Shown here: positions 1-9,264 of the stretch, in pieces
How positions within the stretch are numbered: position 1 is the stretch's first letter
Layout of the letters: every line of letters begins with the position of its first letter
NCBI GenBank assembly: GCA_016256075.1
Contig: SDVU01000293.1
Span: 1-15,720, forward strand
Source: Dictyocoela muelleri
Lineage: Eukaryota; Microsporidia
Direction of reading: 5' to 3'
Length of the DNA stretch: 15,720 nucleotides
Position numbers and translations under genes: made by a program
Notes under the pieces: generated by a model
Told to the model about the DNA's origin: nothing
Database searches by the model: none
What the model saw: the letters and a program-made list of their open reading frames with translations, nothing else

Positions 1-138
1 CTAAATATAGACATGTCATCGCCTACATTATATCATCCATATTTCTAGTTTTATCTCGTCATTTAAAGCTTATTTCAAATAGAATCATGTTCTCTCGACT
101 CTAGATGACGATTTTCTATTTTAAACAGGTGGTGGCTA

Positions 139-500
139 ACCAGTGTTAGAACCTTCAATTCTTTTTGATGTGCAATGGTTTATTATGAAAGTTCGGAATT
201 CTTCATAATTATTGAAATCCTTTTTTTCAGAGATTCTATTAAATAAAAATACCTGAAATTCCGAATCACTTTGTTTTTAAACTGCTGTAATTCTTTCTAT
301 AATAATTATTTCTTGAAATCCTCTACTTGCTTCGAGGATAAAAAGCATTATCTTTACTCCCTTCTCAGTAATAGTTTTACGAAACTTTTCGGCATTGTTA
401 GTTATAGGTTCAGCTCCACTTCCTAGTGTAGCATATTCACACTAAATATCATTGTTAGGAATTTGATCATTGTCAATATGATCATCATTTTGTCCTTGGA
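139..500 (-). pseudogene. broken unidentified coding remnant
   Basis: Read on the minus strand, this stretch has one frame that stays open for long runs with protein-like composition, including the peptides AEKFRKTITEKGVKIMLFIL and KKDFNNYEEFRTFI. It is broken in a few places. The mix of charged and aromatic residues is more gene-like than the surrounding A/T runs, but I do not recognise a domain, so no function is given. It could be the remains of a transposon protein, possibly gag-like, or of a host gene. Nothing clearly promoter-like or splice-like flanks it. Confidence 0.25.
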
Positions 501-503
501 TTT

Positions 504-1435
504 TCTCTTAACACGCCTGCTAGAAGATAAAGACGAAGATAATAAAACTTTCTCAAAAGACATTTTATTTAAATAATTTTCTTTATATAGATAATATTGT
601 TACATTATCATATTTTACGTTTTATCTCATATTTCGAAACCTTAAATTATACAATTACATTTAAATATGTTTTACAAATGAAACTTTTCCAATCCTATGT
701 TTCAAAGATTCATCCATGAATCCTACATACATATAAAATGAAATCTTTTGGAAAATAAATAGTGGAAAATTAACTAGTTTTTAATAATTACATTTGCATA
801 ATTTTATTTTTTTAGTTAAATATCTATTTTTTTGAAAAATTAAATACTGGAGACTATTTCTTTGCTTTTAATATCGTCATTTAGAATCGAATTTAAAAAA
901 AACCCGGGATTTCATTAGGACTTAAATTATATTCCCAACAAGGTAATCTAAGAATTTCCTAAAAACGTCTTTGAGAAATCATGTAGAGTCATTAGAACAA
1001 ATAAAGACTTTTTGATATCACCGTTTTTACATTTTTCTGTTTTACGCTGTTACTTTCATTTTCAAAATGAGGTAAAAGTGAAAATTGTATGAATCCCGCT
1101 TTTAAAAATATATTTCATTTTTTTCTAACAGCTTCATTTCTATATATAACTCGAGAAGATCTTCTTAGGAAGATATTTATAGCATTTTCTACATTTTTTT
1201 ATTTTTAAATTCATGAAAAAATGATAGACAAATTAGCAAATTCTAAGAATAGACGCATTAAGATTTTTTTGACTAGATCCAGAAAAAAATTGATTTTGTA
1301 ATAAACGTATTAAAAACTTCACTTTATTGATTTCAAAATACGTGAAAAATAATTAAAATCTCCGTTTTTTATAAATATCCCCAATATTTTTATAATTTAT
1401 AAAATAATTTTTTATATCAAATACATTTTTTCGAT
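504..1435. other. non-coding AT-rich stretch
   Basis: I see no gene, RNA or clear repeat here. The stretch is dominated by A and T homopolymer runs, and no frame keeps protein-like composition for more than a few dozen codons. It may be old intergenic DNA or transposon remains too decayed to recognise. Confidence 0.5.
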
Positions 1436-1512
1436 CAGTTTTTCACAAAACCAGATTTTTTTTCGTACCTTAGAAAAAAAACCTTAAAAAAAATTTTTTT
1501 TAATTTAAATAT
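1436..1512 (+). repeat. direct repeat, left copy, beside palindrome
   Basis: This roughly 75-bp segment (key core acaaaaccagattt, then ttcgtaccttag) recurs in the same orientation at 1862-1938 with about 85% identity by eye. The two copies sit immediately either side of the palindrome at 1518-1858. They are much longer than a transposon target duplication. Confidence 0.75.
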
Positions 1513-1517
1513 AGTTA

Positions 1518-1858
1518 AGGTGTCATTTCGTCATATAAAAATTGCATTTAATATTACATTTTTAAACATATAATTAATTAAATTTATTTAATAATGGTAC
1601 TTTTAGCTTTAACTCGGCGCAATTAACTTTAAATAAAATCATAACCGTAAAATTTTTTTAACATTTCTGATAATTTATTATCATGATCAAAATTATCAGA
1701 AACGGTGAAAAAATATAAAAATTTTACAGTTATGATTTTTTTGAAGTTAATTGCGTCGAGTTAAAGCTAAAAGTGCCATGATGAAATAAATTTAATAAAA
1801 TTATATGTTGTAAAAAATGGAATATTAAATGCAATTTTTAGGAGACGAAATGACGCCT
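1518..1858. repeat. foldback palindrome, about 340 bp
   Basis: The left arm begins aggtgtcatttcgtc and the right arm ends gacgaaatgacgcct. The arms pair through the whole length, for example aactcggcgcaattaact against agttaattgcgtcgagtt, to a centre near 1683. Arms are about 165 bp with scattered mismatches and small indels. There is no coding capacity. The form is that of a foldback MITE. I could not find a short target duplication at its edges; instead it lies between two 75-bp direct repeats. Confidence 0.8.
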
Positions 1859-1861
1859 GCC

Positions 1862-1938
1862 CAGTTTTTTACAAAACCGGATTTTTTTCGTGCCTTAGTA
1901 AAAACCTTAAAAAAATTTCTATTTTTAAATTTAATTAT
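1862..1938 (+). repeat. direct repeat, right copy, beside palindrome
   Basis: This is the second copy of the repeat at 1436-1512 (core acaaaaccggattt, then ttcgtgccttag). It starts within a few bases of the right end of the palindrome. The mismatches between the two copies show the duplication is not recent. Confidence 0.75.
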
Positions 1939-2107
1939 TGATCCGGGCACAAGTCAAGAACGAAAAATTTTTTCAATTATTAAAAATTTTAAAAAATTAA
2001 AAAAATAAACATTCTTTGTTCTTGATATAAGTTAAACTGGAATTCTTATAATAGAAATTGTGGTATTTTAGTAGAATCTCACACTAAATATGGAAATAGC
2101 TCACAAA

Positions 2108-2161
2108 GTGAATTAATTAAAATGCAATTAACACTCTGTTAATTACATTTTAATTAATCAC
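2108..2161. repeat. hairpin in the LTR U3, upstream of the TATA box
   Basis: The inverted repeat gtgaattaattaaaatg ... cattttaattaatcac lies just before the TATA box. The same hairpin is kept in the 3' LTR at 6101-6154. Its place suggests a binding site for a dimeric factor or a structural part of the promoter; that role is inference. Confidence 0.6.
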
Positions 2162-2168
2162 TTAAAGC

Positions 2169-2176
2169 TATAAAAA
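2169..2176 (+). promoter_or_regulatory. TATA box of the LTR promoter
   Basis: TATAAAAA sits inside the LTR, about 8 bp after the U3 hairpin. The 3' LTR has TATAAAAG at the matching position (6162-6169). This is the usual place for the RNA polymerase II promoter that drives the full-length transcript of an LTR element. Confidence 0.5.
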
Positions 2177-2367
2177 GATTGTCATTCTGACATGTTTGAT
2201 GTTTAATAAAAAGGATTATTACAATAAAAACAATTTTAATAGTGTTAACCTCAAGCATTACCACCATGATAGTGCGAGGATGATTTCGGGAGTTTCTGGC
2301 AACCATGAATTTAAGAGTATTATTGAATACTATCTGCGATTAAGCCGTATTCCGCCTCGACACGTCA

Positions 2368-3180
2368 ATTTGAATTCAAAAGATGAAAGAGGAGACGAAC
2401 AAGTCGATATAAAAAAAAATGAAATTGCTAAAGATTTTTTAGAAGTGAATATAAAGATTACAGGAAACAGATGTAATAATAAAAGAAAAAAATCAATTTA
2501 TTGATATATTGAATATGTTCAACTAGAGGAGTGATAGGAAAAGTTCATGTCAATTTCAAAAAGAAAAGATTGGAGTACAGTTCAATCATTTGAAATTCTT
2601 GAATATCTTATAGAGACGAGGAATTAAAAAAAGGCTTAATAAAAGATAACATTGAAAAATCAAGAGATCTACTAATAAATATTGGGAAGTCTTTCATTGA
2701 TGTAGTTTCAATTTTACTTAAATTCGATACTATTAAGCAAATCAATTTTTACAAAATAAGAGACTATTACAACGAAATTACAAGAACAAACAATGATATT
2801 CCGATACCGAAAGAATAATAAAAAAAAAGCTCAAAGACGCATGAAAGAAGATTTTTTAAAGTGGTTTGGGCAAAATAGTGATATTAAGATTGTTAAACAT
2901 AATTTGAGTATATTAGATATAATTTTAACATATTTTGAAAGATTAGAGAGTCGAATCATTTCAAGAGCGATCGGAAATACTTCCATGCCGAGTCTTATTA
3001 ATTAAAAATTACCGATATCAAAGAAAACTTCAATGCTATTAATAAAGTATGGTGTAATATTCATAGATCGAACACCCACTACACCAAGGATTCAAATTCA
3101 ATAATAATAATAATAAAAATAATAAATTTGAAATTTCAAATAAAACTAATATTGATTTTATAAATAAAAAAGATATAAGT
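2368..3180 (+). pseudogene. gag-like region of the gypsy element
   Basis: This lies between the 5' LTR and the protease, where gag belongs in Ty3/gypsy. It has lysine- and asparagine-rich frames, one of them open from inside the LTR to about 2504 and another at 2793-3005. No CCHC zinc knuckle or capsid signature is evident, so the call rests on position only. The end of the region (about 3100-3180) is a low-complexity AAT-rich stretch. Broken. Confidence 0.5.
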
Positions 3181-3186
3181 TATATA

Positions 3187-3719
3187 TTGAGAGAAAATGA
3201 TAATAATTATAATAATTTGGAATATAAAGGTATGTTTAACGAGACAAATTTATATTACATGGTCGATACGGGATCTACAAGAAATTTTTTACAAGGTGAT
3301 CTGGTGAAGAAATTGAATTTAAATATATCTATAGATAATCCTGTAAAAACGATTTTTGCTAATAATGAAATAGTCATTTGTGACGTAATTTTTCTTTTAA
3401 ATGAAAGATTAGTGCCAATTAAAAAAATTTTTACAGTTAGATTTATATCCTCGAACGCTTGCCAGTATATGCTATTCTTGGAAATAAATTTTTGATTTCT
3501 AATGAATGTTTATTAGATTTAAAAAAATTGCAAATTTCAATTGATAAAAGAAAAATTGATTTTGTACAGGAAGGTCAAAGAATGAAGGAAGTTGATGATG
3601 ATTTGGATAGATTTTTGAGTGAAAAATTAGAGATATTTAAAAGTGAGAGTAATGACAGTAATACAATAAATGAAATTGAGAAGTATATAATAAATATTTA
3701 TAATTTAAATATATTTTGA
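3187..3719 (+). pseudogene. retropepsin-like protease of the gypsy element
   Basis: The peptide YMVDTGSTRNFL carries the DTGS active-site motif of retroviral aspartic proteases, in the place before RT where the protease sits in Ty3/gypsy polyproteins. The frame that follows contains a hydrophobic AILGNKFL segment, like the ILG motif near the end of retropepsin folds, then a charged linker leading towards RT. In a working element the enzyme would cut the Gag-Pol polyprotein. Broken. Confidence 0.8.
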
Positions 3720-3789
3720 CAAATCCTATTAAAATCAAGACAATTAATGATAAAATATTAATACAAAAAAAGATTATAAGATTTCTAAA

Positions 3790-4455
3790 AAGTTTCAGAA
3801 AAGAGCTTTAATGGAGCTGAAAAGATTGGAATCCGAAGGAATAATCGAAAAATCATATATATCTTTTTCTAATCCCGGGTTCTTTATTGAAAAGAAAAAT
3901 AACGATTTAAGACTAGTTGTTGACAATAGAATACTAGAAAGAAGCACAATTTATGAAGTTTGCAATATCCCTAATATTTTCAACGAAATTAAAAATATGA
4001 GTGAAAATTCATTCTTCAGCAAAATCTATTTAAAAAATAAATTTAATCAAAAAATGTTAGACGAAAATAATAGAAAAATCACGGGATTTTATATAAAAAA
4101 CAATCATTGACAGTATAAAAGAATACCATTTTGATTGAATTCGGTTCGAAAACATTTCAGAAAGTCATTAATCATATTTTAAAAGATATAAACGATTGTT
4201 TCATATTTATTGACGATATAATAATCTATTCAAAAAGTAAATCGGAACATGATGGCAATTTGAGAAAAGTATTGTCGAGACTTTATGAAAGAAATGAACA
4301 AATTAACTTTAAAAAATCGGTTTTGTATAAGAAAGAACTAAAAATTTCAGGTTACAAAGTTGCGAACGATGGAATAAAATCTGACATTTGTTATTTAGAT
4401 AATGAGATATTTTTAAAAAATGTAACAAAACAAAAAAATATGTTTAAAAATTGAT
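3790..4455 (+). pseudogene. reverse transcriptase of the gypsy element
   Basis: Recognisable RT blocks occur in the expected order. First comes the start of the domain, KRLESEGIIEKSYISFSNPG, followed by RLVVDNRIL, which matches the usual R(L/M)CVDYR block. Next is a degenerate palm segment. Then comes FIDDIIIYSK, the [YF]xDD catalytic motif with its two aspartates, followed by the spaced SEHDGNLRKVLSRL that is characteristic of Ty3/gypsy RT. The family copies the element's RNA into DNA. Broken. Confidence 0.9.
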
Positions 4456-4619
4456 TGGAATTCTATCTTGGTATCGGATTTACATTCCAAACTATAGCCA
4501 AAAAATTACAAAAATACAGATTTATTAGAAAATGACAATAATAAAATAATTTATAATTAAAAATACGCAAGAATAGTAGAAAATTTAAAATAAAATAAAA
4601 TTCGTTAAGAAGCCTTTTT

Positions 4620-4970
4620 AAAGTTTCCTGATTATTCAGCAATATTTATGCTCTAATGTGATGCATCAGAAGCGGGTATAGGCTCGGTTCTATTGCAGAA
4701 GATCAGATATTTGTCATTACAGCCGAAAATTTTCCAAATCAGAGCTTAATTACACTGTAGTAAAAAGAAATGTCTGGAATTATAAAATCATTATTACACT
4801 TTAGACAAATTATTCAAGGGTGTTATATTGAAATTTTTAAAGATAATAGGAATTGCACGTTTCTTAAGGGAATTTCGACAAGAATTGAAAGATGTTTACT
4901 ATTGATAAAGATTTCAATTATAAAATAATGTTTAAAAATTAAAAGAGAATGTTATCGCCGACAATTTATC
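4620..4970 (+). pseudogene. RNase H region of the gypsy element
   Basis: After the RT, the peptide CDASEAGIGSVLLQK matches the start of Ty3/gypsy RNase H (TDASxxGIGAVLxQ), whose aspartate binds catalytic metal. The rest of the domain is poorly kept. The domain would degrade the RNA strand of the RNA:DNA hybrid. Its place between RT and integrase fits the family. Broken. Confidence 0.8.
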
Positions 4971-5151
4971 TAGATGTTTTATTTCAAACCAAGATATTAC
5001 AGATAAAAAGAAAATTTATTTTAATGAAGTGAAGAAATTTTCAGAGATAGATAATGATATGAAAAATAGTGAGACTACTATAAGATATAAGCAAGATATT
5101 AAAAAATGATTTATAGTCAATAAAGACGTATTCAATAATTTTTTAATATAT

Positions 5152-6040
5152 ATGCATAACATAAGTTGTCATCCGGGAACTACAGTTCTTTATCAAAATA
5201 TCAGAAAGTATTTCTATGTAAAAAATATTTTCAAAGAAATAATTAAAGTTACAAAATCATGCGTAAATTGCTGTGAAAATAAAAATTATGTTCATTACAA
5301 AAAAGAATTTAATCAAATAGAATCTAAAAAGATATTTGCAAAGATTAGTACTGATATATATACATATGGACCTTTCGATATAAGAAAATTTAAGCATGAA
5401 ATAAGCAGTTCAAAGGCATTTTTTATTACATTTACTGTTGTATTTAGCAAGTATACAAAGATTTATTTGTTAAAATCTATAACAGGAAAAAATATAGTTA
5501 ATAAACTTAGATTATTATTTGAAAAATTTAAGAAACCTGATACATTGATTTCCGATAATAGAAAAAGTTATTAGCAAGAAATTTAAAATAATTTAGTGAA
5601 AAATAAGATATAGGAAGTTTCATTCACCATACACTCCATTTTCAAATGGAATAAGTGAAAGTATAAACAAGACGATTAGCGAAGGTCTTAGGTTTAAAAA
5701 ATAAAAAGGTTAAACTTCATTAAAAAATGGATTGAACATAAAATCAATCGAAATTATAATAGAAATTTGGGAACATCTCCAGAGTGCTTAATAACAGGAA
5801 TTAATTTTTATAATCCTCTTAATATAAGAGAAAAATATAATAAATGCCGAAAAGAAAAAAAATATGATAAAACCAAGGAAATTATCTATAGGTGATAATG
5901 TTTATAAAAAAATTTTTACAGCAAAAAAGATTAAAAGCAATACAATGAACCTTTTATTGTAAATGAAATTGAGAAAAAGAATGCTTTTTAAAATTACATG
6001 ATTGCGAATCATGGGTTCATATAAGATCTTTGAAATTCTG
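5152..6040 (+). pseudogene. integrase of the gypsy element
   Basis: The N-terminal HHCC zinc-binding block is clear: MHNISCHPG, then KSCVNCCENK about 30 residues later. The core domain follows, with STDIYTYGPF for the first catalytic aspartate and TLISDNRKSY for the second. SPYTPFSNGISESI near 5630-5675 matches the block with the catalytic glutamate. After this, GDNVYKKIF and EPFIVNEI resemble the C-terminal GPY/F module seen in many gypsy integrases. The enzyme would insert the DNA copy in the host genome. Broken. Confidence 0.88.
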
Positions 6041-6051
6041 AGGAAATAGAA

Positions 6052-6361
6052 TGTGGTATTTTAGTAGAATCCCACACTAAATATGGAAATTGCTCACAAA
6101 GTGAATTAATTTAAATGCAATTAACACTCTGTTTATTACATTTTAATTAATCACTTAAGGCTATAAAAGGATTGTCATTCTGACATGTTTGATGTTTTAT
6201 AAAAAATATTTTGAAAATAAAAACAATTTTAATAGTGTTAATTTCAAGCATTACCACCATGATAGTGCGAGGATGACCTCGGGAGTCTCTGGCAACCATG
6301 AAGTTAAAAAGTATTATTAAATACTATCTTCTATTTGGCCGTTTTACTTATCGTCACGTCA
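6052..6361 (+). repeat. 3' LTR
   Basis: A 310-bp copy of the 5' LTR with the same TG...CA ends. It keeps the U3 hairpin (6101-6154), the TATA box (6162-6169) and the GC-richer stretch around 6250-6300. A short purine-rich run (aggaaataga) just before it is the likely polypurine tract for plus-strand priming, but it is weak. Confidence 0.92.
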
Positions 6362-6436
6362 CTAATAAACTCTATAAAAATAAACCCCGAAATTTTTCGA
6401 AATATTATTTTTAAATGTATTTTATTCTGTGATATA

Positions 6437-7286
6437 AAACATCGTAAATAGCCTTTTTCTTAAATTCTTTTTTTTTCAAATTCTTTTTTTTAAATTTCAT
6501 TTTCGTTTAGATTTTACGTTTCTTCTGGAAATTAAAATTTCTAAAAACTAGACAGGTGACGAGACCAATATAAAACATCTAACAAATGTAAAAAATTACC
6601 AACAAATCTTAAAAAGCAAGAAAAAAGTTGTAAAATAAGAATTGATCTAATAGTTATTTGTAAAATAATCACTTATGAGATCTGTATATGTCCACTAACA
6701 AGTTCTAACCTTCTATACGCATTTCCCTCTAAATAAAATACCGTAAATACGCAATATTGCATATAAAATAAAAATTAACTTTTTTTATTTAGTCTTATAT
6801 CAAATTATAAAAATCGGTTTTCAATATAAACTCGGTAATATCTGCTTATATTTAAAACTGATTTTTATAATTTGATATAAGACTAAATAAAGAAAATTTT
6901 ATTTTCCTTTGCTATGCAATATTGCTTATTTACAGTATTTTATATAGTGGGAAATGCGTATAGAAGGTTAGAATGCATTAGTGTACATATTCAGATCTCA
7001 TAAGTGATTATTTTAAAAATAACTATTCAGATCAAGTCTTATTTTACAACTTTTTTTTTTGCTTTTTAAGATTTGTTAAAAGTTTTTACATTTGTTTGAT
7101 GTATTATAATGCTCTCGTCACCTGTTTAGTTGTTAGAAATTCTAATTTTTAGAAGAAACGTAAATTCGAAATGAAAATGAAATTTAAAAAATGGAAATTG
7201 AAAAAAATGGAATTTGGAAAAAAATGGAATTTAGAAAAAAATAGAATTTAGAAAAAATGGCCTATAACCAAAAAAACATGATGTTT
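6437..7286. repeat. 850-bp imperfect palindrome
   Basis: The left arm begins aaacatcgtaaatagcc and the right arm ends ggcctataacc...gatgttt. The arms pair nearly end to end: agacaggtgacgag with ctcgtcacctgttt, cacttatgagatctg with cagatctcataagtg, ttctatacgcatttccc with gggaaatgcgtatagaa. The core arms 6784-6815 and 6860-6891 are perfect over 32 bp around a 44-base loop. There is no coding capacity. The form is that of a large foldback element or inverted duplication. No target duplication was found. Confidence 0.9.
7170..7262 (+). repeat. degenerate tandem repeat in the right arm
   Basis: Units of about 16-18 bp, with core aaaaaatggaatttag, repeat four to five times. The left arm has only a shorter T-rich counterpart near 6452-6505, so the repeat probably grew after the palindrome formed. 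Confidence 0.6.
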
Positions 7287-7407
7287 CGGTTTGAAACTTT
7301 TTTATATATTAATTAACTTTTAAGTGTTACTTTTTAAAACTTAATATAAATTTATAAAATAAATTATTATTTCACTTTTGTAAAATGTATTTAGATTCAT
7401 AATAATA

Positions 7408-7855
7408 AATTGTTGTATCATGTGGTTAACAGCAATTATGATACTTATAATCTCTTGGTAGGCAAAAAATGGCCGAACAATAGAATGAACAGGTCAAAAC
7501 TAATTTTTGAATTAGTTTATATTATTGTTTTGAGCATTATTTATTAATTATTTCGATCAGTTGAATAGCTGATTAAGACTTGGTCTATTATGACTATGTC
7601 GCAGAATAGCTTTTCAGGTGTGGGGATAGTTCGGCACGAATCTCTGTAAAAAGTAGTGAAAAATGAAAATTCATGAAAATCCAATAATTATCTGTATCTT
7701 GCCGAGTCATTGATAAAACAAAATTGCGTATCAGTTAGGCTTTTGAACAGCTTAGTAGTAGTTATAGTTTAAACACCAAGAAACAAAGTTCATAGACTGC
7801 GATAAAAGAACAACTTGCCGTGTTGGCAGCAATGGATGTTGTTCATATATAATTC
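7408..7855 (+). mobile_element. SINE, older copy
   Basis: From about 7558 this aligns with 14251-14570 at roughly 70% identity by eye. It includes the 19-bp identical block gccgagtcattgataaaac (7701-7719) and the shared blocks tggtcta, cggcacg and aacaccaagaa. The tgtggttaac part of the A box is kept at 7421-7430, at nearly the same distance from the body as in the other copy. The B box is no longer recognisable. It makes no protein. No target duplication could be seen, which fits an older insertion. Confidence 0.7.
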
Positions 7856-8051
7856 AAATGGTTTATTCGCCAAATAAGTTTGTATTTTTAAGGGACAATC
7901 ATTTTATTTGATTTTACTCTCATGTCCTATCAAATGAAATCAAATTTTGTGGAGTATGCAGAATTATATTTAGTTTCTATCATCAATTAGCACAAAAAGT
8001 CTGTTTTAAATGTTGATAAAAGTGTGGTGGCTTTCTGAGAAAAAGTTTCGG

Positions 8052-8096
8052 AGCTAGTCCAAAATTTTCCCCTCGGTGGAAAATTTTGGACTAGCT
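8052..8096. repeat. doubled terminal repeat (perfect 19-bp arms)
   Basis: agctagtccaaaattttcc at 8052-8070 is followed, after the 7-base loop cctcggt, by its exact reverse complement at 8078-8096. The Merlin terminal repeat thus carries an inverted copy of itself right at the element's end, making a small cruciform-capable palindrome. Confidence 0.9.
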
Positions 8097-8290
8097 ATTA
8101 AATTAAATAAAAAAAATAAAATTAAATTAAATAAATAAAAAAGGTTTCAAATTAAAAAAGGTATTAAATAAAAAAAAGGTAGTAAATTAAATAAAAAGGT
8201 ATTATATTAAATAAAAAGGTATTAAATTAAATAAAAAGATATTATATTAAATAAAAAGGTATTAAATTAAATAAAAAAGGATTTAAAATA
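8097..8290 (+). repeat. 20-bp minisatellite inside Merlin copy 1
   Basis: About eight to nine imperfect units of attaaattaaataaaaaggt are arranged head to tail, with unit lengths of about 16-23 bp. They fill the space between the doubled terminal repeat and the transposase C-terminus. Late expansion by slippage is the likely origin. Confidence 0.85.
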
Positions 8291-8349
8291 TTTTACTTTA
8301 ATTATTTCAAATATTTTTTCAAAAAATTTTCTTTAATATTAAAGAAATT

Positions 8350-9178
8350 GCATACCTCACTTAGAAATTGTTGCCTCTTGTTTGTTAAGACACCGTTCCT
8401 GTTTATAATTGTCTTTTTATTAAATTATTCATTGAATTAATATGTTGAGTGTGAACATTACTAATATTATCAACAAAATTATATTTATGACATATCGTCA
8501 TATGTTCAAAGCCATTTTAAGTTAATCGACTATAAGATCTTTGCTCGTCTGTATGAACAATCGAACCAAGAACTACTTGTTCACATATTATGGGTAATAT
8601 TGTCTCAGCCTTTTTATCCGGTATTACCCTTGCAAACATCCTAGTTGTTTTACCTTTCGTTTCTACAATCACTAAGGCATCAGTTCTATTATGAGAAGAA
8701 CGCCCATAATGAGACTTCCATTTGTTGTTCAACATCGTTTTATGCACCTGCACAATTGAATATGCACCACCTAGCTTTCGACTTGAGAAGTCCGGCTTCG
8801 GAATCGTTTTTATATATTCGGTTATTACTTTTATTATTTAATTTTTTGACACCATAGGCATATAGTCTATAATGGCGTGTAATGGAGTTCTTAATCTATA
8901 TTTACCTATGATTTTTGAAATAATGTTTATTTTCAGATCGAAACAATCAAAAAAACTATTATAACAAATACTATAATATTTTTTAAGGACATGCAACTCC
9001 TACTTATGCATCGCCATGCTAGACAGTCCTTGTTCCTTTTATAACTTTTTAAAGTCATATAGGCAGAACAACTATTACAAAGCTTTTCTGATTACTAAAA
9101 CCTCTTTGTCTCACACCAATCAAACAGTTTTTTACATTCTAATGTTTGTAGCTCACCTTCTATGAATTCTACGTTCAT
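8350..9178 (-). pseudogene. IS1595-like (Merlin) transposase, copy 1, decayed
   Basis: From the N-terminal side: EFIEGELQTLECKKLFDWCE, then a zinc-ribbon remnant with CNSCSAYM and LAWRCISRSC (about 9040-8970), then the DDE core. The core segment around 8753-8517 has KSHYGRSSHNRTDALVIVE and RVIPDKKAETILPIICEQVV, typical of the family. Where the family has a V-x-I-D-E motif, this copy reads VQVHKTML, so the first catalytic aspartate is lost. The second is kept in VHTDEQRSY. The C-terminal part MTICHKYNFV and HTQHINSMNNLIKR has N where E is usual. Stops and frameshifts separate the zinc ribbon, the core and the C-terminus. It cannot be active. Confidence 0.85.
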
Positions 9179-9220
9179 AAGGGGGCAATATAATTTATTT
9201 AATGTTTTTATGAATTGGGG

Positions 9221-9264
9221 GGAAATTTTGGACTAGGTCACTCTGGAGTGGAAATTTTGGACTA
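9221..9264 (+). repeat. terminal repeat present twice in direct order
   Basis: ggaaattttggacta occurs at 9221-9235 and again at 9250-9264 in the same orientation, separated by 14 bases. The other end of the element has the same motif twice in inverted order (8052-8096). The two ends of Merlin copy 1 are therefore both doubled but built differently. Confidence 0.85.

Larger units (their letters stand above)
2059..2367 (+). repeat. 5' LTR
   Basis: A 309-bp long terminal repeat with TG...CA ends, matching 6052-6361 over its full length. It holds a hairpin, then a TATA box, then a more GC-rich stretch shared by both LTRs (cattaccaccatgatagtg). The open frame of the gag region starts inside it at 2196 and crosses its 3' edge. 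Confidence 0.92.
2059..6361 (+). mobile_element. Ty3/gypsy LTR retrotransposon, both LTRs, broken
   Basis: A 4.3-kb element bounded by two LTRs that begin TGTGGTATTTT and end CGTCA. Inside, the order gag-like region, protease, reverse transcriptase, RNase H, integrase is that of Ty3/gypsy (Metaviridae) rather than Ty1/copia. The two LTRs differ at roughly 30 of 310 positions by hand count (about 90% identity), so the insertion is old and the element has decayed, with on the order of ten or more breaks in its coding region. A clear target duplication and primer-binding site were not found. It is a fossil here. Confidence 0.92.

Noticed and set aside
2054-6366. A 5-bp target duplication of the gypsy element
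   Set aside because: The flanks gaaat and ctaat agree at only three of five positions, which is not enough.
8097-8290. A CRISPR-like array
   Set aside because: The repeats are head-to-tail with no unique spacers and are A/T-rich; this is a minisatellite inside a eukaryotic transposon.
8645-8857. Plus-strand reading frame
   Set aside because: It is the antisense shadow of the Merlin copy 1 transposase, which matches its family on the minus strand.
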